Shown in pieces: positions 12,001 through 23,805 of a stretch of 64,000 nucleotides of DNA. The notes beneath the pieces are model-generated. The model made no database searches and had not been told where the DNA came from. It was given only the letters and a program-made list of their open reading frames with translations. Location: NCBI GenBank assembly GCA_039111635.1, contig JBCAQO010000014.1, forward strand, positions 2,232,001 to 2,296,000, written 5' to 3'. The number at the start of each line of letters is the position of its first letter. Position 1 is the first letter of the stretch. This DNA is from Heterobasidion occidentale (lineage: Eukaryota > Basidiomycota > Agaricomycetes > Russulales > Bondarzewiaceae). A program made the translations under genes and the position numbers.

Positions 12001-13480
12001 TGTCCTCGGCCTCGAAGATATCCTCAAGCAAAGATGTGAGTTTCTCCAGAGGTCCTGTAGACACCTTCAATAACGAAACAACCACGCATTTAGAGTGACT
12101 TACCTCTCTCATCGCGATCACCGGTCCTCTTCACAGGCGACGATTTCATGGCATCGCTCATGCTAGTCTTCCTCGGCTTGAATTCCTCTTCTGGCGAGCC
12201 GTAGCCACCCAAGTCGGGCTCCTCCTCCTCGTCGAAAGCCCGTTTCAACTTACCTTTGGCTACAGGGGTCTTGAGCACATGACTCTTCTGAGAACTTAAA
12301 GATGATGGCGTGGCCCACGATCTCGAGAGAGCCGGCATTTCGACGTAAGCCTGCATCCTCTTCTTCGGCTTCGGCGTCAAATGGGAAGAAGACGAGCTAC
12401 GTGACAGAGATGAGCTTTGTGACGAGGGCGGCGTGGAGGACGCAGCAGAAAGAGACGAAGAAGAAACCGTCCGTTGCAGGCCCTGCACGCGCTTGATGGA
12501 GGGAGACTGGATCTGCTCGGCAGGTTTCCGTTTCTGTGGCGTGAATGCGGTGCCGGGGCCGATGGCTAGAGGATCGGGGCTCGAGAACGCCTCCAGCTTT
12601 TCCCGTCTGCTGGGCGTGCTGGTGTTGTGATGATTATGGTTCTGGTCGTGGTTCGCGTACTTCGCGGCCTGCGCCTTCTCCAGCTCGCGACTCGACTTGT
12701 CGAGGAAGTTGTTGAAAAACATGGTCGACTCCTCCGGGTGGAAGATCTTGGGCTGGGGTCGCGGTGGCGGATCGCCGAGCGCGTGCGCGAGAGACGACGA
12801 GGTCGAGAGGATGCCGGGGGGTGGTGGAGTCGGATAGGAGATGGACGGCATCGTATGCTGGAATATTGACTGTGCGAAGGCGTTTGTCTGGTACGTGGGG
12901 TAGGACGGCGCGGACCAATACTGCGTCTGCGGCTGGTAGTTCGGGTACGAGCTGTCCCGGAACAACGCATATAGTCAGCCATCACGCCCCGGAGAGAGAG
13001 GTAGACACACTGATTCCCGTTCTCCCCAAGGTATCTCACTGCATTGTTCCGCGTGTTCTCCCAGTAGCTCATGTTATTGCCAGCGGGCGGCTGCGACGCC
13101 TGGAGGTGGCTAATCTGAGACGCGTATTCGGAGTATGGCTGGGGGTTCGAAGAAGGGTACATCGCGCTGCTGAGGCTGTAATAGTGCGGCTGCACGTAGG
13201 ATGGCGCGGTCCCGCTCACGGTCAAGTTGCTCAGCTGCCTTGCCACTGTTCCACAACGCGACGCCATGTTAGCGCATCCGCGTCCATGATCACTAAAAAT
13301 CAAATGCTGACCATGGGCTGTCGGCGTAGCGGACGCAAGCGGGTACACCGCCAACAGATTGTGAGCGTCCTGCACAGGTTCACCAGCAGCATACGTCCTG
13401 CTGGCCGCTGGAGTGTTGGGAGAAGAGTATGGCTGTTGATATTCGCCGCTGCTCGAGGGATACCAGCCATTGCTGTCCAT
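6052..13480 (-). CDS. SCC2: Sister chromatid cohesion loader SCC2/NIPBL (Mis4) family
   Basis: Scc2 with Scc4 loads cohesin onto chromatin and activates its ATPase; it acts in the nucleus. The gene runs from ATG 13480 ([16 protein letters not shown]) to stop 6054-6052 (ending [14 protein letters not shown]) through many short introns. My estimate is 1,900-2,000 aa, which is normal for the family. The N-terminus is disordered and Ser/Pro/Tyr-rich (about 13480-12100). A conserved region follows ([20 protein letters not shown] to [19 protein letters not shown], about 12040-11090). The HEAT core is diagnostic: [40 protein letters not shown] and [20 protein letters not shown] (9700-9230), then [16 protein letters not shown] and [20 protein letters not shown] (9140-8960). 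The C-terminal Nipped-B_C block reads [20 protein letters not shown] and [13 protein letters not shown] (7150-6990). Exact exon borders were not all resolved. It appears intact. Confidence 0.93.
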
Positions 13481-14550
13481 TTGAAAAGCGGAGAGAGAGT
13501 GGAGAGGACGACAAGTGAATCAAGGCTCAGAGCGAAAGAGGCGCGCTCATTCACGAGACGCGAACCATGCCGCAGCCCGGCCGCTTGGCCACAGTCACGC
13601 CGTGACTTCGCTCGTTTGAGCAACTCCCGTGGTTCCCCACTCAATAGAAAACCTCAGAAATATGTACAGGAGGACGGAGAGAGAAGACGGAATAAAAGAA
13701 ATGAATCAGAGTGCAGTCCATGTCTGTACGTCTACTTCCCACAGTCCCGATAGCCCGATCATGTAGCCCAGCGTGATGTAATAGAATATCACTATGAGTG
13801 TACGCACCATCCGGTGGCGACCAGGCGCAGAGTAAGTATACGACGGCGAGAGAAAAAAAAAAGAGAAGCGAGCGACAAAACAGATCCGATACATCGTGTA
13901 AGCACAACACCGAGCCCATTATATTGCGAGTGCAACGAAACTGAAGTACGAGAAGTTGAATAGCGATCATCAATGTGGGTACCGATTGGGATAGGACAGG
14001 GACAAGGGAAGGGAGCAACACTGCACAGACAAGAACGTCCACCGCGCACGCGGGGAGAGGAGAAGTGCTCTACTTACATAACCGATAAGTAAGAATGTCG
14101 AGTCGAAAGCAAGCAGGGTCGACTAGGGAAGGTATCAACGACCGTGCCGTCCGATGGTGAATAATTCGTGGTCAAGCCTGGCGCACGGATGCAGACAAGG
14201 AGGCCACTGACCCAGCGCGACGATCTGGGAAACAAAGCATGTGTATCATAGCGCTCAGAGAGTACACAGGCATACGAAGAACACGAGACCCGAAAAAAGC
14301 GCAGCGACAGAGCAAAAGTCGACGGGTCCTCGCCAAAATCCAGAACACGCAGCGAGCGTTCGAAATAAATAACAGAGCAAAGGGGGAGGTCGAGAAGGGA
14401 GACACAAAGATGGTATCTTTTGCCATGATATAGGGGTTTTCAGAGCTTTTTCTCATCCTTTCTTCTTCGCCGCTACCGCACACCTTGGGCGCACGGGCGC
14501 ATGAGTGAAGGCTTGTGGATATACATGACGCCGAAATACTCACCAAGTTC
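13481..14550. other. Intergenic: SCC2 promoter and mucin-gene 3' region
   Basis: About 1.07 kb without a supported gene. It holds the upstream region of SCC2 and the 3' flank of the mucin gene. A run of nine A lies at about 13854-13862. The long plus-strand open frame that enters this region at its left side is antisense to SCC2 exons and has no family resemblance. Confidence 0.5.
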
Positions 14551-17500
14551 TCACCAATTCATGCTACTCTGCTGCAAAATAGGAGCCGAGATTGCGCCAG
14601 GCATAACCGGCCTCCTCTCTCTCATATTCTCCGGGCTGTGCCTGTAGCTGTACTCGACCTCACCCATCGCAGGGTGCTGCGTCTGCATTCCCGACGGTTG
14701 AACCGACGTCCCCCGCAAACTGTCCTCCGCGAAGTAGAAGCTTCGCCTGCGCGGTCCCCCAATGCTGTCCTGGTCAAAGTCACGCCCAGCGCGGTCGGGG
14801 TACGGGTCATTCGGAGTGTTCGGATCCGACAGGCGGCGATGTGCGAGCTCGCGGCGCTTCTTGACCGCGCGGTAGACAAGCACCGCGAGTATGATCAAGG
14901 TCAATCCGCCAAGCGCGCTGACAACACCGATGATGGCGTCCTGTCGGGAGTTGCTGGAGGACCCGCCAGTGGTGCTCGCTGCCGAAGAGCCACTGCCACT
15001 CGAGCTGCCTGTGCCGGCGGCGACGGAGACCGTGTCCACGGAAAATGCGGGATCGATGTGCGATGCCAGAGTGGCGTACGGGTCAGGGACACCGGTGTAG
15101 AACTTCGATTTTTGCGTCGAGACTTGGCTCGCAAGCGAGGACACGTTGCTCGACGGGATGTACGCAAGCCACATCGTACGCAGCTGATTGACATCCGCCG
15201 TGCTCTGATACGTGCTCGGGATGTACACCTGAAGCGCGAACGTCTTGACCTCGTCCAACGTGATACCGAGTGCATTCGTGATGACGACAGGCAGCCACGA
15301 GAATATCTGCCCCTGCGAATCCGCCTGGTTTGCAACGAAGTACCAGGGCAAATTACCGTCAAAGAGAAGGCTGATAAGGGTATAGCCCGCCTCGGGTTGT
15401 GAAATCGACTCTGCTGGGTATATGCGTGATGGAAGGTTCGCAGGCAATGCAGGCACCGTGACAGGAGCAGAGGCTGATGCTGACGGTGCAACAGAGAGAG
15501 TCGTAGGAGCCGCATCGGGATCCGTCATCGTGGTAGATGCCGTGGTCGTGGGCACAGACGTGAAAAGGAGCGTCGTCTCCGTCAGGTAGGAGAACTGCGA
15601 CTGCTGTGGCGGAGGAGTGAACGTGGTCGTAGCAGAGGACAAGGTCGAGAGCGAACTGAATGTCTGCGTGATGCTGGAGCTGTTGAGGCCTGTAGGAAAC
15701 GAGATGATGACAGAGCTGCTGTTTGCACTGGTCGTAATGGAACTAGAAGCCGTGATTGTGCCAGAGGCAGTGATATTGGCAGAGCCAGTAACAGATGCAG
15801 ACGTCGAACCCGATGCGCTGACAGAGTCCCTATATATAAGAGTTAGGCCTCCGCGTTCAATTCATCCAATGCCACGAACTCACGTTGTGGAAATGGTCAC
15901 AACTGCGGTGGTGGTAAAAGTACCATTGATAGTGCTAGTGACACCACTCGTCGTCAAAGACGCGGAGGCCGAATCAGATCCAGAGAGGGAAGTGGTGATT
16001 GGAACAGAGACCGAGCTTGTTCCTGAGACCGACAGCGAAAATGAGGTGGAAATAGGCAAGGACGAGGTATCAGTGATGGAAAGGATACTGGTCAAGCTAG
16101 GAATAATTCCACTAGCCGATGCAGACGTAGTGGCCGAAGCGGATCCGCTCGATTGGCAAGCCGGGTTGAGAAGACTTCCAACCAAACCACAGTCGATCGA
16201 AGAAGACGATGCACTTGCAGAGGCCGTTGCTGAATCAGTCCCAGACGCCAATGTGGCGGGCGTGGTAGAGGCTGCGGGAGCGGAAGTCGCAGATGCTGCA
16301 GCACTAGACGCGCTCGAATGGCATTCCGAGTTGAGGAGATTTCCAATGAGGCCGCAGTCAATAGAAGACGACGCGCTGGCGGATGGTGCCGCGGATTCGG
16401 TTCCAGAGGCTGACGGGGCGGGCGTGGTGGAAGGCGCTTGTGCAGACGTAACCGAGGCTGCAGCACTGGACGAAGCCGCCGCACTCGTCTGGCATGCCGG
16501 ATTGAGGAGATTTCCAAGAAGACCACAATCGACGGACGATGCAGTCGCGGAAGGCGTTGCAGAATCAGTTCCAGAGGCCGACGGAGCAGGCGTAACGGAA
16601 GCTGACGGAGCAGCGGTCGCGGAGGCTGCAGCAGTTGAAGAAGCGGCCGCGCTCGTCTGACATGCGGGATTCAGAAGATTTCCAAGAAGACCACAATCGA
16701 CGGACGAGGAGGATGCGGTTGCAGACGGCGTCGACACATCACTCGGGGCAGTGGACGTGGCGGGCGTATTGGAGGCTGCCGGAGCAGACGTCGCCGAGGC
16801 TGCAGGAGTTGATGAAGCGGCTGCGCTCGTCTGACATGCTGGATCGAGGAGATTGCCAAGGAGACCACAATCGACGGACGAGGACGACGCAATCGCTGAA
16901 GACGTGGCGGAGTCGGTCCCGGAAACTGACGGTGCGGGTGTAGCAGAGGCTGCCGGGACAGACGTCGCAGAGGCCGCAGCAGTGGAAGAAGCGGCTGCGC
17001 TCGTCTGGCATGCGGGATCCAGGAGATTTCCAAGGAGACCACAATCGACGGATGAGGAGGACGCGCTCGCGGACGGCGTGGACACATCGCTCGGGACAGT
17101 GGACGTGACGGAGGGCGCAGGGGTAGTCGACGAAGCGGCAGCGCTCGTTTGACACGCCGGGTCGAGGAGATTCCCAATCAAACCACAATTTAGGGACGAA
17201 GTCGCTTGTGCACTCGAAGAAGGAGCCGTCGAGGCCGAAGCCGGCGCGGTCGTCGTAGTTTGACCCGCAGACGACGCGGTCAAACTCGATGCATCAGATG
17301 CGGTCGCTGAGGTGGAGGCGCTCGACGTAGCGGTTGTGGAAGATGCGTCGGATGCGGACGTTGAAGAGTCGGTGGAGCTAGCGATGGATGATGTGTTCGT
17401 CGCCGTCGCCGCTGCGGTGGGCGAGAGATTGAGTGCGGAACCGAGCAGGTCGCCAATATCACCCACGCCGCCTGCGTTGAATCGCACCCAAACCGTCGCG

Positions 17501-17780
17501 AGACAGTAGATTGGTATATTTAGAAACCTGGCCTGAATTCTGAGCGAAAGGAAGAGGAGGAGGACGCACCGAGAGCGTCGCCAACGACGTTACCAAGGAG
17601 TTGCCTCTCGCCGAACCTGCGAGGGGCCTCGAGGGGTTTCAGCTGCTTTTTCCTGAAGGCGAGGGACCTGCGGTGGTGGGCAGGCGTCGAGAGGTTTTCA
17701 TGAGCAGCATCGACCTCGACGGCGAGGGAGAGGGCGAGGACAACGAGGGCGAGGGAGGAGAAAGCGCGAGAGAAGTACAT
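14551..17780 (-). CDS. MSB2: Msb2-type signalling mucin (single-pass surface sensor)
   Basis: Msb2 mucins sense surface and osmotic cues upstream of the Cdc42/MAPK filamentous-growth and appressorium pathway. Three exons fit exactly: 17780-17570, 17471-15884 and 15829-14551, giving 1,025 aa. Residues 1-25 are a signal peptide (MYFSRAFSSLALVVLALSLA). Residues 100-650 are Ser/Thr/Ala-rich and contain seven DCGLLGNLLxPAC repeats. Residues about 732-865 carry the ectodomain fold seen in fungal Msb2: LPSRIYPAESISQPEAGYTL, NLPWYFVANQADSQGQIFSW and WLAYIPSSNVSSLASQVSTQ. One transmembrane helix follows at about 898-920 (AIIGVVSALGGLTLIILAVL), then a basic cytoplasmic tail of about 100 aa. The order of signal peptide, mucin, conserved ectodomain, helix and short tail is the family's. 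The family assignment is recalled, not searched; a related Hkr1-like or other mucin is the alternative. Confidence 0.85.
16150..17195 (-). repeat. Seven-copy mucin repeat with a paired-cysteine core
   Basis: Inside the mucin gene seven units share the core DCGLLGNLLDPACQTSAAAS. The first reads NCGLIGNLLDPAC, the sixth IDCGLIGNLLNSEC and the seventh IDCGLVGSLLNPAC. Units are roughly 45-60 aa apart and joined by Ser/Ala/Thr/Pro linkers. Each core has two Cys separated by ten residues. The DNA is also repetitive, so copy number may be collapsed or expanded in an assembly. Confidence 0.88.
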
Positions 17781-18337
17781 GCAGAAGATTTGAAATAATA
17801 GCTATAGTGGAGATGGTGGTGGGAGGAGTGGGCCCAGGGATGGGGGCTGCTGAAGAGCAAGGACGGCGCGACACAGGAACGAAAGGTCAGCCAGAGAGAA
17901 AGGAGTGTGGGGACTGTCGAGGGGGAACAGCGACGAGGGGCGCAGTAGCGGAGCAGGAGCGGGAAGAAAGGCCACGGACGGCCAACAGCGCTCGTTATAT
18001 GCGCCGACACAACCACCCCAGCCACACCGCCTCCCTAGCTCGCCTCCGACCTCGCCATCACCATCTCCCCTGAAATATATTATCTTCGCTTCATGTTCCC
18101 TCACTTGCGACCCCTGCGCGTCCTCTCTGCGCCTTGCGTCGTCTCCCAGCTTTGTGCCGCCCGTTCTTTGCGCCACTCGTTCAAATCGCCGCGCCTTGTA
18201 TTTTCTGTTCTCGTAACGAGGGGTCCGCGTCTAGGCCCGCAGCACGAATCCTCCAGATCCGCATCATCATCAGCCTTCTGATTACACCCGTTCCATCATT
18301 CTCATTTTTTTTGGCCGCATGCTATTTTCAGCTCACA
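17781..18337. promoter_or_regulatory. Upstream region of the mucin gene
   Basis: The flank of the minus-strand mucin start is strongly purine-rich on the plus strand (about 17600-17980), so it is pyrimidine-rich on the coding strand. Pyrimidine-rich upstream regions are common in fungal promoters. No defined element can be assigned. Confidence 0.4.
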
Positions 18338-18575
18338 GCTATCGGCTCTGCCGCTGCGTTCAACAAATCAATGAGTATGATAGAGTCGGGGCCTCATCAG
18401 TGCTTGACAACATACACCGGGAAATACGAGGTAAAGAATACGACGAAGGAAAATCCGCAAAATACAACAAGATGAGGAAACGTCACTTTCAACACCGTCG
18501 CGAGACAGTCTGTTTGCCTTGCCAGCAACGTTCAGTGCATCGCGGTCCGCGATCAACTGATGTTTTTTTGTGTAT
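18338..18575 (-). pseudogene. Truncated, decayed copy of the 3' end of the uL23 gene
   Basis: This segment aligns by eye with 19801-20095, the 3' end and 3' flank of the intact uL23 gene, in the same orientation about 1.46 kb away. Shared words include GAGGTAAAGAATACGAC and ACACCGTCGCG. On the minus strand it reads LIADRDALNVAGKANRLSRD, matching [13 protein letters not shown] plus the start of intron 4 in the real gene. The final mini-exon and stop are eroded, the intron 4 donor is gone, and nothing upstream of exon 4 is present. It cannot make a ribosomal protein. It probably arose by segmental duplication, since intron sequence is retained, rather than by retrotransposition. Confidence 0.8.
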
Positions 18576-19800
18576 AGAGTGATCCTCGGTACAAACAATT
18601 CTACGCGAATCAGCGTATGCTCATATGTATCAAGTGTGGCAAATCAAGCAAGGAGGACAGCTGCAACGCGGACGAATGCTGCATGCTCTGACTTACAATC
18701 TTCGACCCTCAGTTGTTCGACACTAATATGCTTTCATTGTATGATGCTTCTTCGCTGATTCCGGCGTCACTATGTCCGAGACTGCCACTGTCGCCGAAAT
18801 CCTCAGGCTCGACGTCCTCCTGTGCGACCTGCTCCTTCTTCTTGGGCTTTTCCTTCTGCTCTTCCTGCTGCTCCTCAAGGCCGAGACGGCCTGGCTGCGA
18901 GATAGCCTTGTCGGGTGCAACAAAGTGAAAAGAGCGTGCGTGGGCACTCCAGAACATCTTCGATCGCTTCGTTCCATTGCCTGGGATGCTCGTCCAAAAA
19001 AGAATGATCCGACAGCTATTTGCGTGCTTTTCGGAAAAAACCTCCACACACACTAGTCAAGTCTACACCCAGAGCATACCATGACTGGTACATCTTTAGG
19101 TCTTCCGCGATCCTCGTCATGGCTTCTGTGCTTCGAGATTCGCAATCAACGCGATGCACGGTCGACATTCAGGTCCTAGTGGGCCATCCTTTGTCAAAAA
19201 AACAAAACGAAGCCTTTCGGCTTCGATGGACTCGGGAAACACTTCTGTGTTCCTATAGGTTCCTATTCCTGAACCGGACGAACAGCGCGTCATGACGAAA
19301 CGCCCCAATTTGGCGTTCCAAATTATAGCAGGACACGTGGAGATATAGATGCTTACTCCAGGAGCTCCATGCGTGCATCGGGGATGCGGGCGGTGGATCC
19401 TAGCAGCGCATCGAGGATATCACGGTGCACCGACACGATCAGCAAGTTTAAGTATTTCGAGAGGAAAGAGTGCTTGGGAAATTAGAGATTCAGAACAAAG
19501 TCAATTGAATCGCGACTTTCTCCTGTGCAGTGACCGGTGACCGGCCAGCCTGGGCACTGGATCCAAGTGAGCCTTCTTGGATTGAGGAGAGTTATTTAGT
19601 TCGGAATAAGCAATGCATGTGTGAGGCTTTTAACAGTTCGGAGATCACCGTGTCATGATGTTTTGCATTCTGCCTTGGTAGCCTTTGTACCCGCGGCAAG
19701 GTGCATCAAGCTCTCAAGATGACTCGGCACAGGCATCCATTAGGACTGTTCTTCTTGAATTGCTGAACGTAGGTATGCCTAATACTACTTCTAGCCCATT
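18576..19800. other. Spacer between the two uL23-derived segments
   Basis: No gene is firmly supported. A minus-strand open frame ending near 18709 contains a Glu/Lys/Gln-rich run (LEEQQEEQKEKPKKKEQVAQ) with coding-like composition. It has no convincing start, splice partner or family. It may be a fragment of a displaced gene. Confidence 0.35.
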
Positions 19801-19950
19801 GCTATAGGTTCCGCGGTTGTGTTCAACAAGTTCAAGAGTATGGTTGGCTTGGAGCCTCATGGGCAGCATGTGCATGGCAGTACGCATACAGGGGGAAATG
19901 CGAGGTAAAGAATACGACAGAGGAAAAACCGGAAGACACGAAAGAACACA

Positions 19951-20695
19951 TTAGATGAAGCCAATCTAGAATTTCCGAAACGCATGCGAGCAGTCAGAAA
20001 TGTCAAGATTAACACCGTCGCGTAATAGTTTGCTTACCTTGTTAGCAACATCCAGCGCGTCGTGGTCCGCGGTCAACCGCACGTAAGCCTTTTTCTTACC
20101 ATCGGGCCTGCACGAATGAAAGGGGTTAGCATCACGATCACACAAGCTCAACATACACGTACCGGATGAGCGTGTTGATCTTCGCGGCCTGGACATCCCA
20201 CAACTTCTTCACCGCGTCTTTAATCTGACGCTTGTTCGACTTGATGTCAACGATGAAGACAAGGGTGTTGTGCTCCTCGATCTTCTTCATGGCAGACTCG
20301 GTGTTCAAAGGCCTAAAATCACACCCAATCTAAGGTCAGCACACAAAGTTCGTCACACCGCGGGTAGCCAAGACAGGAGTACGCACGAGACGATCGTACG
20401 GAACTCATCCATGCGTGGCGCATGGTGCACCGACTTGCGCTGGTATTTGGGGTCACGGGGAAGGCGGAGGGTCTTCGGTCGGTGGAAGGACACGCTGTGG
20501 CGCACTTTGCGCGAATGGTGGCCGTGAACGCCCTGGAGAGCCGCCTTCTTGGCCGACTTGGCCTTCGCGTCCTTCGAGGCGGCGGTTTTCGTGGCTACAA
20601 AATAGAAATATGAGCTGATTGGCGGAAAATTGGAATAAACGAGACGACCCACTTTTTGGGGCAGTCTTACCCTTCGTGCTCTTTGTTGCGGCCAT
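19951..20695 (-). CDS. RPL25: Large-subunit ribosomal protein uL23 (L23A/L25)
   Basis: uL23 binds 26S/25S rRNA domain III at the peptide exit tunnel and docks nascent-chain factors. Five exons splice in frame: 20695-20671, 20594-20387, 20312-20163, 20107-20038 and 19965-19951, giving 155 aa, the usual eukaryotic length. The basic N-terminus reads [20 protein letters not shown] and carries nuclear-import and rRNA-binding residues. The core follows as [40 protein letters not shown] and [20 protein letters not shown]. The last 15-base exon supplies IGFI and the stop, so the tail ALDVANKIGFI is a near-perfect family match and confirms the tiny exon. The upstream leader appears to contain another intron. 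A damaged 3' copy lies downstream at 18338-18575. Confidence 0.96.
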
Positions 20696-20705
20696 TTTAA
20701 TGTGT

Positions 20706-21091
20706 CTGGAAGACAGTATGTTAGCACCACAATAATCGTATGAGAGAAGTGCAGTTTTCAAGGGCGACCACGCAGTTGCCAGGAGGATTAGTGCAGCGAT
20801 ATGGACGCAGGCGGAAAGGTGCAAGGTTCACCCTGCACATCATCATCCAGAACCAAGTGCCCTCCGATCTCCATGCACGGAAGACTTCCCCAATCGCTCC
20901 GCCCGTCGTCTGAGTCGCCATTTCCAAACATCCTGCTAAAGACCATCGTCGGCCAGCCACCAACTCCATCCACCTCATTCTGTTCCAATCCATTCTATTC
21001 CGACGGCTCGAATCCATTCAAACGCCCATTATCACATGCCCTGCACCTCCTACCGCGTAAAAGACCAGCATAAGGGAAGGATTCTGCTCAC
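20706..21091 (-). other. Probable intron in the 5' leader of the uL23 gene
   Basis: On the minus strand a donor (CAAG|GTGAGC, exon ending 21092) and an acceptor (TTCCAG|ACACATT, exon starting 20705) bracket 386 bases just upstream of the ATG at 20695. Leader introns are frequent in ribosomal protein genes. This is inferred from splice consensus only. Confidence 0.55.
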
Positions 21092-21405
21092 CTTGAAGTG
21101 TGCCGGCCTCGACGGTTGCTTGGGGGAATATTGGCGGAGGAGATGTGTAAGGTTTGTGTGGCGGGGAATCCCGGAGTTACTAAATTAGGAAGGTGCAGTG
21201 GCTGAAGCAGACGGCTCAAGTACGGCACAACACGAACTCTCATTCTTTCCTTCATCCCCCTCGCCAGCATCGACATCATCATTCTCCAATGTTCAATCAA
21301 GTTATCACGTTATCGGTATTTTACAAACGGAGTGTTGTCAACCTAATCGAACATACTTGCCTTTGTGAAGGTACTCAACGGTATTGAAGCATGACCCTAA
21401 GTTTT

Positions 21406-22997
<1,592 letters not shown>

Positions 22998-23805
22998 AGT
23001 GGGGGTCGAAGAACGAGGTCGCAATGGTAGTATGACTCATTGAACTTGTAGGCGCAAGCTTCGGGCAACTTTATTCATGCGAACTGACTCGTGACCAAAG
23101 CGTCCGGGCCATCAGGTTCGAATATTTCGCAGAGAACGTTCTCGAAGCCATAATGAGACATAAGTGGACTAGTTCTACGCGCACTTGACGGTAGAGATGA
23201 TGATGTGCATGGACTGGAATGATCGACGTGGATCAACTTCCTGTCGCGTTGACGTGTTCGTCACATGCAACGATCATCTCATCATCTGACCTTGCATACG
23301 CATCTTGGAGCATTTTCTATTGTGGCTCCTTGCAGCGGCCAGCCAGCTCTTACGCATTACCTACGGTTTCCTGCCAGGAAGATCCAATACTGGCCGATTA
23401 TAGGTCAGTTAAGGGCCCCGTCTTTCAACCCTTCAGAATCATCCGACGAAACGGAGCTGAAGAAGTCATATCACAAATCCATCTTTCAATACCCCCTTCT
23501 AACCGGCATAATCCCATGAGACCGTGAGTTTGCGCACTAGCACAATTTCGTCACTTGAGTCCCATTTGAGCTACATTGACTCTCTATGAACGCAAGATTA
23601 TGTGAGTCTTTGTGCCACGTACGCATTCTTTCGTTGATTTCTCCTGACTAGGGATCACGAGCAGTGTATCATACAATACAAGCATCATGCGATAAGCCGT
23701 GCATGGTTGTATGGTTCAACAACCGCCCATACCATTTATTCGTACATACCAGACCTCAGAAACTCGATGAAGACACCGTACTGGTTGAACTCCCCCGAAG
23801 AACCT
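22998..23805. other. Intergenic between epoxide hydrolase and dehydrogenase
   Basis: About 0.8 kb. It serves as upstream region of the epoxide hydrolase and 3' flank of the dehydrogenase. No gene is supported on either strand. Confidence 0.5.

Noticed and set aside
6052..13480. Reading the SCC2 region as several separate minus-strand genes
   Set aside because: Consecutive exons form one ordered Scc2/NIPBL protein, from disordered N-terminus through HEAT core to Nipped-B_C, with no internal stop-start boundary.
12764..13753. 329-codon plus-strand open frame
   Set aside because: Antisense to the Ser/Pro-rich first exons of SCC2; composition is that of a shadow frame.
23101..23130. tRNA-like B-box (GGTTCGAAT)
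   Set aside because: No matching A-box or cloverleaf arms could be drawn around it.
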